64,000 bases of DNA from DATDAW01 sp036525185 (GTDB taxonomy: Bacteria > Verrucomicrobiota > Verrucomicrobiia > Chthoniobacterales > DASVRZ01): positions 12,001-76,000 of the forward strand of contig DATDAW010000043.1 in the NCBI GenBank assembly GCA_036525185.1. Direction: 5' to 3'. Positions within the stretch are counted from its first letter, which is position 1. Each line of letters opens with the position of its first letter. Below the pieces are notes generated by a model that made no database searches, was not told where the DNA came from, and was given only the letters and a program-made list of their open reading frames with translations. Made by a program: the position numbers and the translations under genes. This document shows, one piece after another, positions 52,242-61,217 of the stretch.

Positions 52242-52691
52242 ATGACGACCATTCGCAATTCAATCAAGGCGATCATCCGGGAGAATGACTCCGTGCTTTT
52301 GATTCGGAAACAAGACTCCCTCGGCGATTACTATCTTTTTCCGGGCGGAGGACAGGACAAGTGCGAAGACATGCGATCAACACTCCGACGTGAGTGCGTT
52401 GAGGAAATAGGCGTCGAGGTCGTTGTTGAAGACATTCAGTTAATACGGGAATACATCGGAAAGAATCACGAGTTTTCATCGTCAGATTCAGAAGTCCATC
52501 AGGTGGAAATTTACTTTTCATGTCGCCTGGCCCGGGACGCAGCGCCTATGAATGGATCAAACATCGACGACGGCCAGCTAAGTGTCGACTGGGTGCCCAT
52601 ATCCGCGTTTGAAAACACTCGCATCTACCCGCAAGCATTGAAAAACGAGTTCATTTCACCTTCCAAGGTATATTGCGGAGACGTGAATTGA
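52242..52691 (+). CDS. Nudix hydrolase
   Basis: A 149-residue Nudix protein that hydrolyses a nucleoside diphosphate linked to another group. The Nudix box begins at G-G-G-Q-D-K-C-E and continues R-R-E-C-V-E-E-I-G-V, fitting G-x5-E-x7-R-E-U-x-E-E-x-G-U. The N-terminal strand is R-N-S-I-K-A-I-I-R and V-L-L-I-R-K-Q-D follows. The specificity cannot be told. It follows the 2H phosphoesterase and the small unknown gene on the same strand and may belong to the same acquired group. Confidence 0.9.
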   Translation: MTTIRNSIKAIIRENDSVLLIRKQDSLGDYYLFPGGGQDKCEDMRSTLRRECVEEIGVEVVVEDIQLIREYIGKNHEFSSSDSEVHQVEIYFSCRLARDAAPMNGSNIDDGQLSVDWVPISAFENTRIYPQALKNEFISPSKVYCGDVN

Positions 52692-52909
52692 AGGACAGCA
52701 GAAATCGAGTTGCGTATCGAACAGAGGTACGGCCCAAGGACAGCCATTGATCCAACCGGACGCACCCGAGCCAAACGCAATAAGGTCCCGTTTCTGGATG
52801 CGACCGCACGAAAAATCGGGAGCGCCCAGGCGCGTTCCGAAAGGGAAAAGAATAAGAAACCGTTTGCTCCCAAAGGAACGCAACGCAATGCTCTCCGCCC
52901 ACAAATACT

Positions 52910-54190
52910 ATGAGCGATCTCTTGCTGGAAAAATACACCCTTCCCAATTACCGGCGCTACGATTTCTACCCGGAGCGCGGTCGCGGATCGTATGTGTGGG
53001 ATCGCGACGGGAAAAAATACCTCGATTTCGCCGGCGGCGTTGCCGTTTGCCCGCTCGGGCATTGCCATCCTGAAGTCGTCGCGGCGATCCAGGAACAGGC
53101 GGCAAAGCTGATTCATGTGTCGAACTGGTATCAAATTCCCGGCCAGGGTGTGCTGGCAAAGAAGCTCGTAGAAGACGTTCTCGGTATTCCCGGAAAAGTT
53201 TTCTTCGGCAACAGCGGCGCCGAGGCGAATGAGGGTCTCATTAAACTGGCGCGCCGGTATGGCGTGACCAAACCGCAGGCCGACGGCACACCTCGCTACG
53301 AAATCATCACCTTCACCGGCAGCTTCCACGGACGCACCTTTGCGACCATGACCGCCACGGCCCAGGAAAAAATTCATGGCGGCTTCGGACCGTTGGTTCC
53401 GGGCTTCAAATATGTGCCGTTCAATGACGTCGCCGCTCTCGAGGCCGCCATTACGCCCAACACCATCGGTATCCTGCTCGAACCCGTGCAGGGCGAAAGC
53501 GGCATCAACCCTGCGACCCCCGAATTGCTCCGCTCCGCTGCCCGGCTTCGCGACGAACACGATCTGCTCCTGCTCCTCGACGAAATCCAGTGCGGTCTCG
53601 GCCGGACCGGCGAACTCGCCGGCTGGCGCAGCATCGTCCCTGGCAGCGAAATCCTGCCCGACGCTATCAGCTGGGCTAAATCCATCGGCAGCGGATACGC
53701 CCTCGGAGCGTTCTGGGTCCGTGACCGCTCCATTGACGCGGATGAATTTTCCAGCAATCGCCTTTGTAACATTCTTGGCCCCGGCAGCCATGGCAGCACG
53801 TACGGTGGCTCGCCCCTTGCCTGCGCCACCGCCATCGCGACACTTAACGTCATCCTCCGGGATGATCTCCCCGCAAACGCAAAAAAACTGGGCGCCTTCA
53901 TCGCCGAGGAAGCACTTTCGTGGAAACTCCCGGCCCTCACCGACGTTCGCGCCTTTGGTTTTCTCATCGGATTCGAGCTCGACCTCGCTTTGATCGAGTC
54001 ACGCGAAGATTTCAAAGCCAGCGGCAAATTGCCTTCCGTATGGTTCGGCCAACGCTGCATGGACGCGGGATTACTTGTCGTCCCCGCCGGTCCGACCGTC
54101 ATCCGCTGGCTCGCCCCGCTCAACACCAGCGAAGCGGAAGCCCGTGAAGGTCTAGCCATCCTGCGCAAGACATTGGAAACGTTGTCCTGA
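52910..54190 (+). CDS. argD: Acetylornithine-type class III aminotransferase
   Basis: A 426-residue pyridoxal-phosphate enzyme of aminotransferase class III, closest by motif to acetylornithine aminotransferase. Seen are Y-L-D-F-A-G-G-V-A-V near 40, F-F-G-N-S-G-A-E-A-N-E near 100, S-F-H-G-R-T-F near 140, L-L-L-D-E-I-Q-C-G-L-G-R-T-G near 220 and the cofactor Lys in S-W-A-K-S-I. It would move the amino group between glutamate and N-acetyl-glutamate semialdehyde in arginine synthesis, although no other arg gene is nearby, so ornithine or succinylornithine activity is possible. The ATG at 52910 starts the usual N-terminus. Confidence 0.87.
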   Translation: MSDLLLEKYTLPNYRRYDFYPERGRGSYVWDRDGKKYLDFAGGVAVCPLGHCHPEVVAAIQEQAAKLIHVSNWYQIPGQGVLAKKLVEDVLGIPGKVFFGNSGAEANEGLIKLARRYGVTKPQADGTPRYEIITFTGSFHGRTFATMTATAQEKIHGGFGPLVPGFKYVPFNDVAALEAAITPNTIGILLEPVQGESGINPATPELLRSAARLRDEHDLLLLLDEIQCGLGRTGELAGWRSIVPGSEILPDAISWAKSIGSGYALGAFWVRDRSIDADEFSSNRLCNILGPGSHGSTYGGSPLACATAIATLNVILRDDLPANAKKLGAFIAEEALSWKLPALTDVRAFGFLIGFELDLALIESREDFKASGKLPSVWFGQRCMDAGLLVVPAGPTVIRWLAPLNTSEAEAREGLAILRKTLETLS

Positions 54191-54376
54191 ACTTCGTCTC
54201 AAGCGGCGACGCAAACGTCAAATTGGACGACGTTGAGTGGCGGGAGGCTGTAAGGGACGCCCCGCCGGGACCAAAACGAAGTACGCGAAAATCCGCTCGA
54301 TTTATGCTGCACGTCAGCCTTTTCGTGTGGCAGGTTGTCTTCCGCGATTCATTCAAATCCAACTTTCACAAACACC

Positions 54377-55453
54377 ATGTCTGAAAAAAAACAATTCCGC
54401 GCAGGCGTTCTCTTCGGAGACGAAGTTTCAGAGCTTCTTCATTATGCAAAAACCAACGAATTCGCACTTCCGGCGGTTAATTGTGTCAGCACCGGTTCAG
54501 TCAATGCCGTTCTAGCTGCCGCCCGCGAGCTGAACTCGCCGACCATGATCCAGTTTTCCAATGGCGGTGCGCAGTTTTTTATCGGTAAAAGTATCACCAA
54601 GGAAGGTCAGCTCGGCCCGATCCTCGGCGGGATCGCGGGCGCCCACTACGTCGATGCAGCAGCGAAGGCCTATGGCGTACCGGTCATTCTGAATACGGAC
54701 CACTGCGCCAAGAAATTGCTTCCCTGGGTGGATGGCCTGCTCGCCGCAAGCGAAGGACATTTCGCAGCTACCGGCAAACCGCTTTACAGTTCCCACATGC
54801 TCGATCTCTCCGAGGAACCATTGGAGGAAAACCTCGAGATCAGTGCGAAATATCTCGAACGCATGTCCAAACTCGGCATCACGCTCGAGATCGAACTCGG
54901 CGTTACCGGCGGTGAAGAAGACGGGGTGGACAATACCGACGTCGCCGAATCGAAACTCTACACCCAGCCCGAGGAAGTCGCCCAAGCCTACACCAAACTC
55001 AGCGCGATCAGCCCGAATTTCACCGTCGCAGCCGCATTCGGCAACGTCCACGGCGTTTACAAACCCGGCAACGTGAAACTTAAACCTACCATCCTCAAGG
55101 ATTCGCAGGACTACATCGAAAAACATCTCGGCACCGGTCCCAAACCCGTGAACTTCGTCTTCCACGGCGGCTCAGGTTCGTCACGCGAAGAAATCCGCGA
55201 AGCCATCAGCTACGGCGCCATCAAGATGAACCTCGATACCGACCTGCAATGGGCTTACTGGGACGGCATCCGCGCCTACGAGGCGAAAAATCATGATTAC
55301 CTCCAGGCCCAAATCGGAAACCCGAAAGGCCCCGACGCCCCGAACAAAAAGTACTACGACCCCCGCGTCTGGCTCGGCGCTGCGGAAGATTCATTCACAA
55401 AACGCCTCATCCAGTCCTTCGAAGACCTGAATTGCGTGAACCGTAACGCGTAA
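54377..55453 (+). CDS. fbaA: Class II fructose-bisphosphate aldolase
   Basis: A 358-residue zinc aldolase of the class IIA (E. coli FbaA) type, cleaving fructose-1,6-bisphosphate to triose phosphates. Motifs include F-A-L-P-A-V-N-C, the zinc-binding L-N-T-D-H-C-A-K-K-L-L-P-W with catalytic Asp and His, E-L-G-V-T-G-G-E-E-D-G-V, G-N-V-H-G-V-Y, and F-H-G-G-S-G-S-S with the second zinc His and phosphate-binding loop. Length matches the family. The ATG at 54377 is used because the protein then begins as in homologues. It is a single gene, 186 bases after argD. Confidence 0.95.
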   Translation: MSEKKQFRAGVLFGDEVSELLHYAKTNEFALPAVNCVSTGSVNAVLAAARELNSPTMIQFSNGGAQFFIGKSITKEGQLGPILGGIAGAHYVDAAAKAYGVPVILNTDHCAKKLLPWVDGLLAASEGHFAATGKPLYSSHMLDLSEEPLEENLEISAKYLERMSKLGITLEIELGVTGGEEDGVDNTDVAESKLYTQPEEVAQAYTKLSAISPNFTVAAAFGNVHGVYKPGNVKLKPTILKDSQDYIEKHLGTGPKPVNFVFHGGSGSSREEIREAISYGAIKMNLDTDLQWAYWDGIRAYEAKNHDYLQAQIGNPKGPDAPNKKYYDPRVWLGAAEDSFTKRLIQSFEDLNCVNRNA

Positions 55454-55708
55454 TTGCGCTTACGGCGCTGGGCTTTTCGTTAGCCCTTGAGCAGCAAGAT
55501 CTCGTGCGCTGGTTTTGCTGCTTCAATTCGAACAACTTCAACGGGTCGGTGACTCACGATTTTTTCGCGATCACCGGCCACCTTGGCAGCGGCACTTTCA
55601 AGTTCCACTCGGAACCATCCCGAAATCCTCCTGCGTAAATAGAGCGGTTGCCGAGGTCAAATTACATTGCCTCTTCGCACGGCGCTCAAAATCGACGCCC
55701 GTGATCCT

Positions 55709-56548
55709 TCATGCAGTCTCGAGGCTGGCCAATGCAACGGGAATCAGCACGGTCTGCCGTTTTCGCTCCAGAAAAAAGCTGACCTCGCCGTAGCCAGCTT
55801 CCTGCAGCATCCGCAAAGCGTCTCCGTAGCGATCGGCAACACGCCCAGGGCGGTGCGCGTCAGCTCCGATGACCACCGGAATGTTGCGGACGCACATTTC
55901 GCGGAGAATGGGCTGGCCGGGATTCATTTCTGGGATGGTCTTATTGAGTCCCGAAGTGTTCAGCTCCATCGCCGTCCCGGCGCTCGCAATCCGGTCGAGA
56001 GAGCGGCGAATGTCATCCATGATCCGATCCAGTTGCCATTCGTCGGGCGCCTCATTCTTGACCAGATCCGGATGCGAAAGCGTGTCGTAAAATCCCGTCT
56101 CTGCCGCTTCGGCAAGATGCCGGAAATACGTCCGTTGAAAATCCAGCCAGTCGCCCTTGAAATAGGCGGCGACATACTCGCTGACCTGGCAATGCACCGA
56201 GCCGAGCACATGATGAAAGCCGGCGCGCTGGTGCAGTTTTTCGATCCAGCTTTCGTAGCCGGGGACGTATTCGCTTTCCAACCCCAGCCGCACATCCACG
56301 CGCCCGGCCCATTCTTTTGATGTTTCATCAACCAAGGCCACGTATTCGCCGAATTCCTCGGGGCGCATGCGAACGTTGGCGCTGTAGCCATTCGGCATCG
56401 GAGCGTGGCAGGTGACAATGATGCCTTTCAAATTGCGTTTCTCTGCAACGGCGGCGTAGTCGCCGGGCATACCGGAGGAGTGGTTGCACAACGGCGTGTG
56501 CATATGGCTTTCGTAGAGTAGAGGAGGCACGGACGCCGACCATATCAC
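55709..56548 (-). CDS. Histidinol-phosphatase, PHP family (HisJ/HisK type)
   Basis: A 279-residue metal-dependent phosphatase of the PHP family, removing phosphate from histidinol-phosphate in histidine synthesis. The N-terminal metal site is E-S-H-M-H-T-P-L-C-N-H. Other metal-binding parts are T-C-H-A-P, G-L-E-S-E-Y, G-S-V-H-C, L-S-H-P-D-L-V and G-A-D-A-H-R-P. The start is the GTG at 56548, giving the usual few residues before the first motif. No other his gene is nearby. Confidence 0.88.
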   Translation of the reverse strand: MIWSASVPPLLYESHMHTPLCNHSSGMPGDYAAVAEKRNLKGIIVTCHAPMPNGYSANVRMRPEEFGEYVALVDETSKEWAGRVDVRLGLESEYVPGYESWIEKLHQRAGFHHVLGSVHCQVSEYVAAYFKGDWLDFQRTYFRHLAEAAETGFYDTLSHPDLVKNEAPDEWQLDRIMDDIRRSLDRIASAGTAMELNTSGLNKTIPEMNPGQPILREMCVRNIPVVIGADAHRPGRVADRYGDALRMLQEAGYGEVSFFLERKRQTVLIPVALASLETA

Positions 56549-56857
56549 AAAAGCACGTCTGACAAGAGCGCGTCTGACAAGAAAAAGTCGGCGGCTTTAG
56601 GTTTCAACGGCCGCCATTGGGATTCCGCGCGAGCGCCCTTGGACTGCTGCGCTGCAGCGCAGCTTTGCGCGTGTGAGGGTTGACACAAGAGCTGGCAGCA
56701 TTCTTCAGACTCCTCGCTTCTCAGCAATGCAGTGCAAGAGCATCGGACTTCACGGCGTTTCGCAAAAAGGCCCTCTGAAAGGGCTTATCTTGCGAATTGA
56801 AATATATTTGTTGCGTCCTTACGATCGGGCTGAGACACCAAGGGAATCGTTTCACTC
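56549..56857. other. Intergenic region before livK
   Basis: A 309-base divergent region between the PHP phosphatase and livK. It holds an 18-base perfect palindrome (described separately), a TTGACA at about 56683-56688 without a good -10, and a small hairpin GCCCT-CTGAA-AGGGC about 75 bases before livK that could lie in the leader. A short repeat, CGTCTGACAAGA, occurs twice at the left end. No ORF or riboswitch was recognised. Confidence 0.4.
56646..56663. repeat. 18-bp perfect palindrome
   Basis: GCTGCGCTGCAGCGCAGC reads the same on both strands. It sits in a GC-rich segment between two divergent genes and may be a REP-like element or a binding site. Confidence 0.5.
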
Positions 56858-58000
56858 ATGAACAAAATAGCCTTATCCATCTCTGCCGTCCTCACTGCAG
56901 CTGCCCTCCTCGTCGTAGGGTGTAAACAAAAAGGAGGAGGTTCCGCCGATGAAATTGTTATCGGCGATTTCGTTTCGCTCACCGGCGGAACCGCCACCTT
57001 CGGCCAATCCACTCACAAAGGAAACATGCTCGCCGTGGAGGAGCTCAATGCCGCTGGTGGTGTCCTGGGCAAGAAAATCAAACTTGTCACGGAAGATGAT
57101 CAGTCCAAGGCCGGCGAAGCTGCGACCGTCGTCCGCAAACTCATCTCTCGCGACAAAGTCGTCGCTCTCCTCGGGGAGGTCGCCAGTTCGCGCTCGCTCG
57201 AAGCGGCGCCCATCGCGCAACAGGCAAAAATCCCCATGATCTCTCCGGCATCGACCAATCCGAGGGTGACACAGGTCGGAGATTACATTTTCCGCATCTG
57301 TTTCATCGATCCGTTTCAAGGAACGGTGATGGCTAAATTTGCGCTCTCAAAAGGGTGGACCAAGGTCGCCATCCTGACCGATGTGAAGCAGGACTACAGC
57401 GTGGGTTTATCGCAGTTTTTCCGGGAGTATTTCACGAAGAACGGCGGAACGGTCGTCATCGAGCAGAATTACAGCACCGACGACACTGACTTTAACGCGC
57501 AATTGACTTCGATTCGCTCGGCAAATCCGCAGGCGATTTTCGCCAGCGGCTATTACACCGAGAGCGGTCTCATCGCGAAACAGGCTCGCCAGCTTGGCAT
57601 CACCGTCCCGCTGCTGGGCGGAGACGGCTGGGATTCCCCTTCCCTCGTGCAGGTCGCGGGCGATGCCATGGAAGGCAATTTTTTCTCAAACCATTTCTCC
57701 GCCGAGAACGAGTCGCCCATCATCAAGGGCTTTATCGAACGTTATAAGGCGAAGTACAAAGAATCGCCCGATGCCATGGCTGCACTTGGATATGACTCGA
57801 CGATGATTCTCGCCGATGCGATCAAGCGCGCCGGGACGACGGATGGCGAAAAACTCAAGGCCGCCATCGCTGAAACCAAAGACTACGACGCTGTCACCGG
57901 CAAGATCACCCTGGATGCCGAACGCAACGCCAACAAACCGGCCGTGATCCTGGCCATTCAAGGGGGTGAGTTCAAGTTCGTGGAAACTGTCGCTCCGTAA
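56858..58000 (+). CDS. livK: Branched-chain amino-acid-type ABC transporter, substrate-binding lipoprotein
   Basis: A 380-residue periplasmic binding protein, anchored as a lipoprotein (lipobox V-V-G-C with Cys22). The mature part shows I-V-I-G-D-F-V-S-L-T-G-G-T-A, A-A-G-G-V-L-G-K-K-I, S-P-A-S-T-N-P and A-I-F-A-S-G-Y-Y-T-E, as in the LivJ/LivK family. The likely ligand is a branched-chain amino acid or another small polar solute; family members also bind amides and urea. It is the first gene of a five-gene liv operon (with one insertion) and is followed by livH after 12 bases. Confidence 0.92.
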   Translation: MNKIALSISAVLTAAALLVVGCKQKGGGSADEIVIGDFVSLTGGTATFGQSTHKGNMLAVEELNAAGGVLGKKIKLVTEDDQSKAGEAATVVRKLISRDKVVALLGEVASSRSLEAAPIAQQAKIPMISPASTNPRVTQVGDYIFRICFIDPFQGTVMAKFALSKGWTKVAILTDVKQDYSVGLSQFFREYFTKNGGTVVIEQNYSTDDTDFNAQLTSIRSANPQAIFASGYYTESGLIAKQARQLGITVPLLGGDGWDSPSLVQVAGDAMEGNFFSNHFSAENESPIIKGFIERYKAKYKESPDAMAALGYDSTMILADAIKRAGTTDGEKLKAAIAETKDYDAVTGKITLDAERNANKPAVILAIQGGEFKFVETVAP

Positions 58001-58012
58001 GCCATACCGGAC

Positions 58013-58951
58013 ATGGACGAATGGAGTAAGTTTCTACAACAGCTGATCAACGGCCTGTCCCAAGGCTCCATCTACGCACTCATCGCGCTGGGCTACACCA
58101 TGGTTTATGGCGTGCTCCGTTTCATTAACTTCGCCCATGGCGATGTGTTCATGATCGGCGCCTACATGGGTTTGTATTTTCATCGCTGGCTCGAGCCGGT
58201 CTTCGGAAAAGTGCCGGGACCGCTCGGAGCCTGCGTGATCTTGCTCCTCTCGATGGTTTTCTGCGGAATATTAGGCATCGTCATCGAATTCCTCGCCTAC
58301 CGTCCCTTGCGGGCGCGACCGCGGCTTATCGTCCTCATCACCGCCATCGGCGTGTCCCTGTTTCTCGAGTACTTTTGCCAGTTGCAGTGGGTCTTTGGGC
58401 CGAACCGGCAGCCGTTTCCCGATCTGGTAAAAACGCAAACCCTTCACGGGCTCGGCAATGTTACCGTGAAGAACACGCAGTTGATTGTCGTTGGCGTGAC
58501 GATTTTGCTGCTGTTGGGGCTGCATTTCATCGTGATGAAAACCAGGATGGGACTCGCCATGCGCGCCCTGTCGGTCAACCCGACCGCGGCGCAGCTGATG
58601 GGAGTGAACACGAACGTCGTTATTTCGTTTACGTTTGGCCTCGGCTCGATGCTTGCGGCTGCAGCGGGAATTTTCTCCTCAATGCTGTATCAACAGGTGC
58701 AGCCTTTCATGGGTGTAACGGCCGGGACCAAAGCATTCGTTGCCGCGGTTCTCGGCGGCATTGGAAACATTCCGGGCGCGGCACTCGGCGGAATGCTGAT
58801 CGGCATCGTGGAAACGATGGTGGTCGCCTACAGTTCGCTCATTGGAATTTCCTCGGGGTATCGAGATGCTGTCGCGTTCGTCATCCTCATTCTAATCCTT
58901 ATCCTCAAGCCTTCCGGGTTGCTGGGTAAGGCAACCCGCGAAAAAGTTTAA
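58013..58951 (+). CDS. livH: ABC transporter permease LivH
   Basis: A 312-residue inner-membrane permease with about eight helices. It begins with Q-Q-L-I-N-G-L-S-Q-G-S-I-Y-A-L-I-A-L-G-Y-T-M-V-Y-G in two overlapping runs, and F-I-N-F-A-H-G-D follows, all typical of LivH. The coupling region M-R-A-L-S-V-N-P-T-A-A-Q-L-M-G is near 185, and G-G-I-G-N-I-P-G-A-A-L-G-G near 255. It forms the channel with LivM. The gene lies 12 bases after livK and 20 before livM. Confidence 0.94.
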   Translation: MDEWSKFLQQLINGLSQGSIYALIALGYTMVYGVLRFINFAHGDVFMIGAYMGLYFHRWLEPVFGKVPGPLGACVILLLSMVFCGILGIVIEFLAYRPLRARPRLIVLITAIGVSLFLEYFCQLQWVFGPNRQPFPDLVKTQTLHGLGNVTVKNTQLIVVGVTILLLLGLHFIVMKTRMGLAMRALSVNPTAAQLMGVNTNVVISFTFGLGSMLAAAAGIFSSMLYQQVQPFMGVTAGTKAFVAAVLGGIGNIPGAALGGMLIGIVETMVVAYSSLIGISSGYRDAVAFVILILILILKPSGLLGKATREKV

Positions 58952-58971
58952 CCGAAAAGCCCGTTTTCGAC

Positions 58972-59946
58972 ATGCGCCCTTCCCATATTCTGCTCGTTCT
59001 CGGACTGATCGGCAGTGGCATTCTGTCGTTCATGGCGCCCAACATCGATGACTACGCCATCACCGTCATCACCCTGGCCGGCATTAACATCATTCTCGCG
59101 GTCAGTCTGAATCTCGTAAACGGCCATACGGGCCAGTTTTCCCTCGGGCACGCAGGATTCATGGCGGTCGGGGCGTATGTCTCGAGCTCGTTCTCGATAC
59201 ACGCCGGTCCAGCTTTATTGAAAACCTTGGGCGGAGCGACGGCGTGGTCCACGAACGTGACGTTTCTCGGAGCGCTCCTGCTGGGCGGCATTGGCGCTGC
59301 CTTCGTCGGACTGCTGGTCGGTTTCCCTTCGTTGCGACTGAGAGGTGACTACCTTGCCATCGTAACCTTGGGTTTCGGCGAAATCATCCGCGTCGTTATC
59401 CAGAATACGGATGCCGTGGGCGGCCCGCGCGGACTCAACCTGATCCCGCCCTACACGAACCTTTTCTGGACCTTCGGCCTCGCGGTGGTGACCATTTACG
59501 TCATCGGCAGCCTCGTCGATTCCACCTACGGCCGCGGCTTTCTCGCCGTGCGCGACGACGAAACCGCCGCGGAAGCCATGGGGATCAACACGACCAAATA
59601 CAAAGTCCTCGCGTTTGTCCTGGGAGCATTTTTCGCCGGAATCGCCGGCGGTCTTTACGCTCACTACATCACCTACATCACTCCTGAAGGTTTCAATTTC
59701 ATGAAATCCGTGGACGTCGTTGTGATGGTCATTCTCGGAGGAATGGGGAGCACTGTCGGCGTGACCGTTGCAGCCATTCTGCTCACCATTCTCAACGAAT
59801 TTCTCCGCGAATTTGAGCAATACCGGATGGTTGTTTTCGCGCTGCTCCTCATCGTGATGATGATCCTCCGCCCGCAGGGTCTCCTCGGCGGGTTGCGCAT
59901 GCCCAGACGCAGGCCGAAACCCGCTGCGCCCACCATCGCCACCTGA
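58972..59946 (+). CDS. livM: ABC transporter permease LivM
   Basis: A 324-residue permease with about nine helices, partner of LivH. Typical elements are G-H-T-G-Q-F-S-L-G-H-A-G-F-M-A-V-G-A-Y, R-L-R-G-D-Y-L-A-I-V-T-L-G-F-G-E, and A-V-R-D-D-E-T-A-A-E-A-M-G-I, the coupling region for the ATPases, followed by G-G-M-G-S-T-V-G. The C-terminal tail is basic and proline-rich. The gene is spaced 18 bases from livG. Confidence 0.94.
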   Translation: MRPSHILLVLGLIGSGILSFMAPNIDDYAITVITLAGINIILAVSLNLVNGHTGQFSLGHAGFMAVGAYVSSSFSIHAGPALLKTLGGATAWSTNVTFLGALLLGGIGAAFVGLLVGFPSLRLRGDYLAIVTLGFGEIIRVVIQNTDAVGGPRGLNLIPPYTNLFWTFGLAVVTIYVIGSLVDSTYGRGFLAVRDDETAAEAMGINTTKYKVLAFVLGAFFAGIAGGLYAHYITYITPEGFNFMKSVDVVVMVILGGMGSTVGVTVAAILLTILNEFLREFEQYRMVVFALLLIVMMILRPQGLLGGLRMPRRRPKPAAPTIAT

Positions 59947-59964
59947 AGAGAGAGACAAAACGCC

Positions 59965-60738
59965 ATGGGACGCCTGCTCACGCTCAAAGAGATTTCAATC
60001 CAGTTCGGCGGCTTGAAGGCGGTCTCCGACTTCGACTTCCACATCGATGAAGGCGAGCTCGTCGGACTCATTGGTCCCAACGGCGCAGGGAAAACGACGG
60101 TATTCAATATGATTACCGGCGTATACGCACCGACCTCGGGCGAAATCGAATTTGACGGACAACGCGTCCACAAACAGCGGGCTTACCAGATCACCTCACG
60201 CGGGATCGCCCGCACGTTCCAGAACATCCGCCTGTTCGATTCGATGAGCGTCTTCGACAACGTCCGTTGTGCCGCAAACATGCACCTCGCGCACGGCATC
60301 GTTCATTCTCTCCTGCGCGGCCCTAAATTTTTCAAACAGGAAACGGAAATCGAAAAATCCGTGCGCGAACTCCTGGCCATTTTCAATCTCGAGCGGCACT
60401 CAGAACTTCCCTGCCGCAGCCTCCCTTATGGCGACCAACGCCGTCTCGAAATCGTCCGCGCCCTCGCTACGCGCCCCAAACTTTTGCTCCTCGACGAACC
60501 CGCCGCCGGCATGAATCCGACCGAAAAGGTCGATCTCATGAAATTGATCCGTTTCACCCAGGAAAAATTCAAACTGGCTGTCCTGCTCGTTGAGCACGAC
60601 ATGAAAGTCGTCATGGGCATTTGCAATCGCATCAACGTCCTCGAATACGGCCGCAAAATCGCCGAAGGCACTCCTGCCGAAATCCAGGCCAACCCGAAAG
60701 TCATCGCAGCGTACCTTGGCGAGGAAGTTAAGAATTAA
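59965..60738 (+). CDS. livG: ABC transporter ATPase LivG
   Basis: A 257-residue ATPase with Walker A G-P-N-G-A-G-K-T-T, the LivG-type signature L-P-Y-G-D-Q-R-R-L-E-I, and Walker B L-L-L-L-D-E-P-A-A-G-M-N-P. It powers the LivHM channel together with LivF. The last codons and the stop (TAA at 60736-60738) lie inside the left inverted repeat of the inserted four-helix-bundle element, so the C-terminal V-K-N is encoded by the repeat and may replace the original end. Confidence 0.94.
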   Translation: MGRLLTLKEISIQFGGLKAVSDFDFHIDEGELVGLIGPNGAGKTTVFNMITGVYAPTSGEIEFDGQRVHKQRAYQITSRGIARTFQNIRLFDSMSVFDNVRCAANMHLAHGIVHSLLRGPKFFKQETEIEKSVRELLAIFNLERHSELPCRSLPYGDQRRLEIVRALATRPKLLLLDEPAAGMNPTEKVDLMKLIRFTQEKFKLAVLLVEHDMKVVMGICNRINVLEYGRKIAEGTPAEIQANPKVIAAYLGEEVKN

Positions 60739-60763
60739 GAATTAGGAATTAAGGATTAAGAAG
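60725..60763. repeat. Left inverted repeat of the four-helix-bundle element
   Basis: The AT-rich sequence built of TTAAGAAT units (AAGTTAAGAATTAAGAATTA, then GGAATTAAGGATTAAGAAG) is the inverted copy of the sequence at 61143-61173. It overlaps the livG stop codon. Confidence 0.75.
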
Positions 60764-60783
60764 CTCACAAACCACGTCGTGTC

Positions 60784-61149
60784 ATGAACGAGTTTGCTGA
60801 CGGACTGAAAAATCGAACGAAACAATTGGCCCTACGGATCATCAAAATGTCGGAATCCAGTAAACGAAGTATTGCTGCGGACATTCTTATTCGGCAAATC
60901 ATTCGTTCCGGAACTTCTGTGGGTGCCAACTATCGTGAAGCCTATCGTGCCCGTTCCGATGCGGAGTTTATTTCAAAGATGGGCGATTCACTCCGGGAGA
61001 TCGAGGAAACTGCGTATTGGCTCGACTTGATCGGAGACTCCGGAATCGTACCAAAACGACGACTGGCCGAACTTGAAACAGAAATCAACGAACTCACAGC
61101 CATTTGGGTCACCATCATTAAGTCCAAGCGCCGAAAACAGCCTTCTTAA
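60784..61149 (+). CDS. Four-helix-bundle protein (S23/23S rRNA intervening-sequence protein family)
   Basis: A 121-residue all-helical protein of the four-helix-bundle (S23) family, first known from 23S rRNA intervening sequences. The pattern is T-K-Q-L-A-L-R-I-I-K, R-Q-I-I-R-S-G-T-S-V-G-A-N-Y-R-E-A, S-K-M-G-D-S-L-R-E-I-E-E-T-A-Y-W-L and a C-terminal helix with E-I-N-E-L-T-A-I-W-V-T-I-I-K. Molecular function is unknown. It has no link to amino-acid transport and separates livG from livF. It is bounded by inverted repeats, and its stop codon lies inside the right repeat, so it looks like cargo of a small mobile unit. Confidence 0.9.
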   Translation: MNEFADGLKNRTKQLALRIIKMSESSKRSIAADILIRQIIRSGTSVGANYREAYRARSDAEFISKMGDSLREIEETAYWLDLIGDSGIVPKRRLAELETEINELTAIWVTIIKSKRRKQPS

Positions 61150-61173
61150 TTCTTAATTCTTAATTCTTAACTT
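61143..61173. repeat. Right inverted repeat of the four-helix-bundle element
   Basis: Four TTCTTAA-type units; the reverse complement begins AAGTTAAGAATTAAGAATTA, identical over 20 bases to the left repeat at 60725. It contains the stop codon of the four-helix-bundle gene. Confidence 0.75.
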
Positions 61174-61217
61174 ACTCGCATCCCAACAGGTAGCGCTAAA
61201 CACTATAATTTACGCGA

